Shown here piece after piece: positions 57,434-64,000 of a stretch of DNA of 64,000 nucleotides. Each line of letters starts with the position of its first letter. The first letter of the stretch is position 1. Made by a program: the position numbers and the translations under genes. The notes beneath the pieces are model-generated. The model was not told the origin of the DNA and did not search any database. It saw only the letters and a program-made list of their open reading frames with translations. This stretch comes from Takakia lepidozioides (lineage: Eukaryota; Streptophyta; Takakiopsida; Takakiales; Takakiaceae): the NCBI GenBank assembly GCA_030704615.1, contig CM060733.1, positions 4,464,001 through 4,528,000 on the forward strand. Reading direction: 5' to 3'.

Positions 57434-58985
57434 TTGTGTATCTTGGCATCGGGAGGTCAGATTGGACCCACAACAGGAATGACTGCAGACGAAGAGTTTG
57501 AGGACCCTGAGGCTAGTGATGAGCCAGGTGGTACCCGAGATATACATGAGGATTCGGCTGTGTTGGACTACCTCCGTATTGGAGACACGGCAGCCACTAT
57601 GACTGCCAAGGAGAGGGATCGGATCTTGCAACAAGCCAAGAGGTTCAAGTGGGAGGAGATACACCTACTCCGAGTATGGGAGGATGGTCGGGTGAGGATT
57701 GTGCCTCACCCCACATAGCGTGCACGGTTAGTGCGGCATGCCCATGAGGAGTTGGGGCATTTTGGAGTGCGACGCACTCACAGTTTACTGCAAGGGCAGT
57801 ATTGATGGCGTGGAATGCATACAGAGGTGCAACAGTTCGTGGCTAGGTGCATGGTTTGTGACAGAATGCGTGCTTCATTCAATGCCCCTACACCACAGTT
57901 GCATCATTTACCAATCATAGGGTTGGGGCTACAAGTGGAGTCTTGACTTCGCAGGACCGTTGCCGTTGACTATGCGCCACCACAGATATGTGTTGGTGAT
58001 GGTGGAGCACTTTTCCAAGTGGATTGAGTTGGTTCCATTGCTTGACAAGGCTAGTGAGGGGGCTGCATATGCATTCTTGGATCGTGTGCTTAGCCGATTC
58101 GGTGCTCCAGCTGAGGTACTCACGGACCAAGGGAGAGAGTTCTTGGGGGAGTTTCAGGCTTTGTGTAATAAAGCCTTGATAGACCACCGCACCACTTCTC
58201 GGGATCATCTTGAGGCCGATGGCTTGGCAGAGAGAGTTGTTCAGACGGTGAAGAGGGGTTTGCGCAAGTATGGTTTGCAGAAGGGACACCTAGGAGATTG
58301 GGATCTTCAGGTGCCTTGGTTAGCCATGGGCTACAGGTTCAGCAAACAAGCATTACTTGCCTCCTTCTCACCATATTTCCTTCTCTTTGGCCGAGAGCCG
58401 GATTTGCCTGCAGCCATTCGTAGGGACACTGCTCAAGTCCTTAACCTTGACGATCTGGACGTGTGGGTACGTGCATGTGGTCAGCGTGCAGAGTTGTTCA
58501 AGAAAGTCATGCCCATGGCTTTTGAGAACCTTGCCATTGCACAACACCGTGATACGTTGAGGTATGCCACTATACGTGGTGGAGGATATCGTCCTGGGGC
58601 TCGGAGATTTAGCCCCGGTGACTATGTTTATTTGCAGCAGACTACTCCTACGACCCTGGATGTTACTGCAAGGCGTGTTATTTTGAGGGTTCGAGAGGTG
58701 TTGCCCTTAGGAGTCCTGATCTTGGAGGGTCGGGATGGCATGACTTGGAAAGACCATGTGCGTAATTGTGCGCCATGTCACCTTCCCAATGTCGATGGCA
58801 GAGTTGACCCAAACTTGGCAATGGTACCTGCAGGTTTGAGGTGCATGCTCTGTGGGTCTGCCAAAGGGGCAGCCACCATGCTGGTGTGTGATCGATGCTC
58901 AAGAGGTTGGCATATGGGATGTTTGACACCACCTCTTGAGAGGGTTCCTGATGAAGATTGGTTATGTCCACACTGCTTGGGATAG
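57434..58985 (+). pseudogene. Ty3/gypsy integrase with C-terminal PHD finger
   Basis: The integrase zinc-binding region (VRHAHEELGHFGVRRTHSLL, then FVARCMVCDRM, in broken frames with stops at 57716 and 57805) precedes a clean 341-codon ORF from 57960. The catalytic core keeps all three acids: DFAGPLPL (just before the ORF), EVLTDQGREFLGEF and HLEADGLAERVVQTVK. SPYFLLFGREPDLPAA and a GPY-like SPGDYVYLQQTTPT region follow. At residues 295-339 a complete PHD finger ends the protein: C-x2-C-x11-C-x2-C-x4-H-x2-C-x14-C-x2-C, with GWHMGCLTPPLERVPDEDW. PHD fingers read histone H3 tails. Here it occupies the place a chromodomain has in chromoviruses. Confidence 0.9.
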
Positions 58986-59245
58986 TGGCAGTGGACATGA
59001 CTAGAGGCAGCTAACAAGACATGGGAGGCCAAGCTCATAGGAGTCAATACACGAGACCCCAAGCTCAAGTTCAAAGGTTGCAAGATGGCGACTAACGATG
59101 GGGCAACTCTTGCACCCGGCCTCTTGATCTATCGAGTTTGAGTGTAGTAGGGACAGTGGTGGAGGACTTAGTGAGGCTATGGTAACTATCACATCTTATG
59201 GCTACCTGAACTTAGAGGGACCTAAGCACCAGCTAGGGGGGCGAT

Positions 59246-59750
59246 TGTGTGGACTAATGACTGCCATAGTGGGCAGCATAGTGGCAGCCTAGTGACTGAC
59301 TAGTTGTAGCCTAGTGGTTGGACTAGTGGTGGACTAGTGGTATACTAGTGTGTGGTGTGCACATGTGTTGTGTGGTTTTGGACAACGATGTAGTTGTGTA
59401 GCGATATGTAAGCGCACGACAGCTGTCAAGTTATTTTACCACTAGTGTGAAACTAGCTAGGAAATAGCTAGCTTTTACATATTGACATTTGGGATTGGCC
59501 CAAGTGTCAATCCAGGAGTCAAGGCAGATTTAGGCCCTGGAGTGGTTATCTTCACGGCAAGCGCGGGAGGCTCATCTTTCTCGAGTTGAGCCTCGCCGTG
59601 CCTAGCTATGGCGCCGTAGTGTGGATTCCTCATGGCGTGGGGTGCACTTGGCTTTACTTGTATTTCAGTGATGAGGTTATATATGCATGAGTTTATGCTT
59701 CAGCTTTGTGAGCTCGCATGAGCTTGTGCTTGTATTCTTCTTCTTTATCA
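59246..59750 (+). mobile_element. 3' LTR of the methyltransferase gypsy element
   Basis: It starts TGTGTGGACTAATGAC and ends TTCTTTATCA (TG..CA, 505 bases). A purine-rich AGGGGGGCGAT polypurine tract precedes it at 59235-59245. Its first 190 bases recur immediately after it. An internal TATATATGCATG at 59678-59690 may be promoter-like. Confidence 0.8.
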
Positions 59751-59751
59751 T

Positions 59752-59938
59752 TGTGTGGACTAGTGACTGCCATAGTGGGCAGCATAGTGGCAGCCTAGTG
59801 ACTGAGTAGTTGTAGCCTGGTGGCTGGACTAGTGGTGGACTAGTGGTGGACTAGTGGTATACTAGTGTGTGGTGTGCACATGTGTTGTGTGGTTTTGGAC
59901 AGCGATGTAATTGTGTAGCGATATGTATGCGCACGACA
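59752..59938 (+). mobile_element. Second, truncated LTR copy in tandem
   Basis: It repeats the first about 187 bases of the 3' LTR (TGTGTGGACTAGTGACTGCC to GCGCACGAC) with few changes, one base after the first LTR ends. It stops where the LINE sequence begins. Confidence 0.85.
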
Positions 59939-59939
59939 C

Positions 59940-60660
59940 CCTGGCAAAAAAGTGCGCAGATCCCAAACGCGAGATTGGGCCATTCGGCATCTTGGTGGGT
60001 CGGAAGACCTTCAGCATCATTTCTGCCATCCAAGGGGTCGGGGATTCTTCTCCATCCTATTTGACTCTAAAGAAGCAGCTGATAAAGCCCTCGGATTCAA
60101 TCCTCATCTGCATGGGTACAACGTCAACATCTTCCCTTGGTCCAAGAATATGGGCAACAAAAATGGCAAAATTTGGAGCCCTCGGATCGTCTCGCTCCCC
60201 TACATCCCAGATCAATATCTGTTCTCACTTCCAGAGATTGGCAACTTTTTTGGAGCGTATTTGGGATGTCTGGCGGTCTTTGACCCCAATATGTGCACAA
60301 CTTCTTTAAAGGAAATTCCAGCTTGGAGGAGAACTACTATTGCATCAAGAGCTCATGAAGATGGTTTTGCCAAAATTGTGGTGGTTATGCCTAATGACAA
60401 GGTCCTGCCATAATTCATTAACCTGCCAATAGACGATCAAGGCAACTTCTTTTCAGTCAAAGTCACTCCCACTCCCCGCTCCTCCCCTGTGGCGCACAAC
60501 CCAAAAATTGCAGCATTCTGTGTCAAGCTTGGATCCTTCCCCAACTTTGCTTTAAAGGGATGCTCACTTCTCTGTTCCAGGAGGGACCCGGTGGCCACTT
60601 GTCTCACTCCCATGATTTTCAGAAGGAAACCGGCTCCTGCTTTCCTGGTCACGGCTAGAG
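59940..60660 (+). pseudogene. LINE ORF1-like (DUF4283 / RRM-like)
   Basis: The frame from 59952 reads GRGFFSILFDSKEAADKAL, HLHGYNVNIFPWSKNMG and KIWSPRIVSLPYIPDQYLF, and then PAWRRTTIASRAHEDGFAKIVVVM. These fit the RNA-binding DUF4283 domain in ORF1 of plant L1-like LINEs. A stop at 60411 interrupts it. No CCHC knuckle was seen. The 5' start joins the truncated LTR at 59938. Confidence 0.65.
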
Positions 60661-61742
60661 ACAACATGATTTGAATCCTTCTAGATTTCTGTATAGGACA
60701 TTCACACCTTTTTGTCCAAGAGCCCAATGGATAGCAGTCCCATTCCCACTCTATCCACCAAGATTCAGGCTTTCTTTCTCTCCAACTTTCCACTCTTCTC
60801 TCTCCTCTCCCACTCAGCAGTCACTTGGGTTCGTACACTGAATCCTTCCCAGGTTTGCGTCCACACCTTACCCCCAACACCAATATCCTTGCTCTCATGG
60901 ATGAAGCTGACGCCAGGAGTCTGGGCGGAATTGGACCACTTCCAAGAATCCTACATCCCCAGCAAGGCGATAACCAGATCCAACGACAACTTGCACAATG
61001 CCTTTACAATGCTACACGTTATCCTTGAAACGGAGAGGCATGAGGAGAATGCAGAAATCGAAAGGCATGCATGGCCGACTTCATCAATCCGACATACGAC
61101 CCTTTTGGTTCCCTCTCAACATCCAGCTCCTCCGACCTGCAGATCTCGCAGTTCTTGTCGCAACCTTTGACCTCCTCCCAGCCTCCCTTCGAGCCCTCGC
61201 CGCCCCCCTCTCCTTGCAAACTCAGCTGCCTTCTCCGACACCTGCTCCAATCTCTCCTCCCCTTATTTTTGTAAGTCCACCCCCTCCACCGCAATCAATT
61301 CCTGTTCTTATTTTTGCTCTCAACCCAGCTCTGGCCAATACATGTTCTATTCTTTGCCTTCACACGGATATCTCCCCCGGGCCATTCAAAGGTAAGAAAT
61401 GGAAAATTCTACCATCCATTCCCTACCCTTCTTCCTTCCACGACCTCACCTCAATCCTTGGCTCTGGTAACCTTACCCTCCAAACCCCAGTCTCCATAAA
61501 AACAAGCATTCACAACACTGACAGGTTCATACTTCTTGATTGCTCCGGTGCCCAGCTTTTTCACCTGACTAGTACCCTGGTCATGAATGTTCAGCTCAAG
61601 GACCCCATTCACGAATCCCCCCTATACCACCTCTGGTCCCCTTCCCTTCTGCCCTCAGACAAAAGAGCCAAATTCCGTTTCTTTATTTCCAAGCCATCAA
61701 ATGAGTCTTCAGCCCTCAGCCTGTCCTCCACCACCAATGCAA
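60661..61742 (+). other. LINE ORF1/ORF2 linker, Ser/Pro rich
   Basis: Open but shifting frames rich in Ser, Pro, Leu and Thr (61071-61747) come before the endonuclease. No known domain was recognised. This fits the low-complexity C-terminal part of LINE ORF1. Confidence 0.45.
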
Positions 61743-62616
61743 GTTAGCTGGACATCATGGAACATTCGGGGTCTTGGTTCGATTCTGACCAGATGGCCTT
61801 TAAAAAAGTCAAGCTTTCAGCTTGGCTAAGCCCCCTTATCCCTTCTCAAGCGATAGTTTTCCTTCAGGAGCATAAGCTCTGCGATAGGAAAATACACAAT
61901 CTCACCAATCAGCTGTGGCCCAAATCTGCGTCTCTTTGGAAACCCTCTTATGAGGGAACTAAAGGAGGTACAGCCATCCTCCTCTCCCCTTCCCTCTTTC
62001 AATTTATAGTCAAAGAAGAGATTTGGGAACTAGGCAGAGCCCAATTCTGCTCCCTCCAGCTCCCGAATGACTCTGAACCCTTAGGCCTCATTAACACCTA
62101 CGCTCCAAACGATTCTCTAGATAGAGCAGCCTTCTGGGACAACATAGGGTCCCTTCTGTCGCAACAACATAACATTGGTAAATGGATTCTAGCTGGAGAC
62201 TTTAACATGGTGGAAAACGAATGTGACAGATTAGGCAGAGGCTCTCATAACCTCAACCCTGCTGAATTCCGGGCCTGGCAGCGCTTAACTCAAACCCACA
62301 GTCTGCTGAAGTGGACAGGCCTCCACATAATCCAGCTTCTTCAAGCCCCTTCTTTACCTGGACGAACAATAGAGGAGTTAATGACCTTTGCATGGCTAGA
62401 CTAGACAGATTCTACACCTCCATCTCCCTTGCGCCAGGAACCTCCACCTCCCTTGCGCAGATTCACTTTGGTTTTGATCACGCCTTAGTTACTGCCACCC
62501 TAACACTACCCAACTCACACCCCAGAGGCAGAGGGATCTTCAAACTCAACGCTTCCCACCTTAAGATAGCCTCCTTCACTGAAGGCCTCAAGAATGCCTG
62601 GCTATCTGAATGCTAG
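61743..62616 (+). pseudogene. LINE ORF2 AP-endonuclease domain
   Basis: Motifs of the APE-type endonuclease occur in order: VSWTSWNIRGLGS, VFLQEHKL (catalytic Glu), GGTAILLSP, LGLINTYAPN, KWILAGDFNMVENECDR, SFFTWTNNRG, ARLDRFYTS and FDHALVTATL. In the last, the usual SDH is FDH. Frameshifts near 61800 and 62320 separate three overlapping frames, so this copy is dead. It nicks target DNA for target-primed reverse transcription in working elements. Confidence 0.88.
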
Positions 62617-62699
62617 GCATTCTTGAGGCAACCATTCTCCATGCCCGATTCTAAGGTTCCAAGCCAAGCTTGCTGTCGTGTGCAAAAATAGTCAAATCT

Positions 62700-64000
62700 T
62701 GAGTAAAAAAAATCGCAGAGGCTCGCAAAAAGAAGGAACTAGCCCTGAAAAAATGCCTTGGAATTTGTCAGAAGAAAAGAGAGGCTCGTACCTGTGATGC
62801 CCATACCTTTCAAACGCACCTTGAAGCTCGTCTCAATCTTGACAACTTCCAACTTCTCCAGGAAAACAGAATGAGGATGCAAGCTGGAATTAACTGGTCT
62901 ACCAAGGGTGAAAAAATGTACAAATACTTTTTCCAAAAAGTAAAGCAGCGAAGGGCCAACCAAACCATTTCCCAGCTTCACATTGATCCCCAAGGTACTT
63001 TGTCTTCCAACCCTAGACTTATGTGTGCGTCCGCGTGTACTCACTTCACTACACTGTTTCAGGCTGACCCAAAGGACGCTTCAAACAGACTTCAAGACTG
63101 TCTTACTTCTATTCCTCTTAAGCTTAAGCCAGAGGACTCTACCACGCTACAAGAAGATCTCTCCCTGCAAGAGTTCGAAGAAGCTCTTAAGGCCATGAAC
63201 AACAACAAGGCGCATGGGCTTGACGGCATGCCAGTAGAATTCTACAAGTCCCTTTGGACTACCATCTCCAAAGATTTCTGTGATATGGCAAACGCCATCA
63301 AGGCCCAAGGATTCATGCCAAAATCCATGAACCAGGGGGTAATCGCTTTGCTTTACAAGAAAAGAGATAGGGCATGTCTAGGCAACTACAGGCCCATTAC
63401 CTTACTCAATGTAGCCTACAAGATCATTGCTAAAGCCCTGGCTCTTCGTATCCAGCCTCTTCTCCCTTCTATGATAAGGCCGGGGCAAGCTGGCTACATC
63501 AAAGGAAGGTACATCCTAGATAATGTTCTACTGGCTCAGGAAGCTAACATCTACGCTGCCAACACGGGTCAAGCTTTGGCCCTTTGGCTCTTAGACTTCG
63601 AAAAGGCCTTTGACAGGGTAGATTGGTCTTTCTTGCTAGCAGTCCTCAAAAAGACAGGCCTTCCACCTTTCTTTTGTCAATGGGTTCAGATCCTATTACA
63701 GGGGGCTAGTAGCAGAGTCATAGTCAACAAACACCTTACCAAACCCTTTCCACTTCAAAGGTCTATAAAGGCAAGGCTGCCCGTTGGCTCCCTTCCTCTC
63801 TTTGTGGCAGATGCTCTAGGATACATGTTAGACGACAACCCTCTGGTGAAAGGCCTCAATCTAGTAAACTCCAAAACCAACCTTGCAAGACACGTAAAGG
63901 ACTCCATGTTCGTCGATGACACCTTTCTCTTACTGCAAGCAGATCACTCCTCCCTTGCAGCAGCAGAAAACACCCTATCTTGATTTTGCAGCATTTCTGG
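62700..64000 (+). pseudogene. LINE ORF2 reverse transcriptase (runs off window)
   Basis: A long frame (62871-63983) has FFQKVKQRRANQTISQL, FEEALKAMNNNKAHGLDGMP, EFYKSLW and GVIALLYKKRD. It goes on with CLGNYRPITLLNVAYKIIAKAL, GQAGYIKGRYILDNVL, LALWLLDFEKAFDRVDWSFL (motif A) and MFVDDTFLLLQAD (motif C, VDD). Motif B is altered: SIKARLPVGSLPLFVADALGY replaces the usual RQGCPLSP. A stop at 63981 breaks the frame before FCSISG. It belongs to the plant L1-like clade. The C-terminal segment lies beyond the window. Confidence 0.92.

Overview
The window is nuclear DNA of a streptophyte, and my best guess is a charophyte green alga such as Chara or a relative. The evidence is four plant-type genes with canonical GT-AG introns (two-pore channel, EGY3-like chloroplast protein, phi-class GST, GDSL esterase), a plant-type CCCTAAA repeat, a broken NLR, and dense plant-type transposons. 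One transposon is a Ty3/gypsy element carrying a cytosine methyltransferase domain, a combination I recall being reported from charophytes and dinoflagellates. The species is an inference.

Layout. 1-2.4 kb: a Ty3/gypsy 5' end (gag, PBS, LTR, minus strand) and a LINE remnant. 4.6-12.2 kb (+): a 12-exon two-pore channel gene. 13.6-14.3 kb (+): a decayed NLR (NB-ARC) fragment. 14.6-20.3 kb (-): an intact 9-exon EGY3-like gene whose exons sum to 592 codons plus stop. 23.3-28.2 kb: a Copia element broken into a forward 5' half and an inverted 3' half, with an orphan GST exon 1 between them. 29.4-31.9 kb (-): an intact 5-exon GDSL esterase gene (411 aa). 32.4-34.6 kb: poly-G tandem duplication and a non-LTR reverse transcriptase remnant. 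36.8-38.6 kb (-): an intact 3-exon phi GST gene (221 aa). 39.4-41.0 kb: TACCAG/CTGGTA-rich repeats and foldbacks. 42.1-43.3 kb: Ty3/gypsy integrase remnant. 44.0-47.3 kb (-): a SWIM/MULE-type transposase. 48.1-49.6 kb: 28 palindromes on a 53-bp period, with one more copy on the far side of the transposase. 50.2-51.5 kb (+): an ORF with a ParB-like C-terminal domain. 51.7-59.9 kb: a Ty3/gypsy element with gag in reverse orientation, then a DNMT3/DRM-like methyltransferase, RT, RNase H and an integrase ending in a PHD finger, then a 3' LTR and a second partial LTR. 59.9 kb to the end (+): a LINE with ORF1, endonuclease and RT.

The host genes are unrelated single-copy loci separated by transposons, with no operon logic. 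The most striking items are the methyltransferase + PHD retrotransposon and the helically phased palindrome array beside the SWIM transposase. Host exon junctions were set by splice sites, reading phase and remembered family alignments. No search was run.
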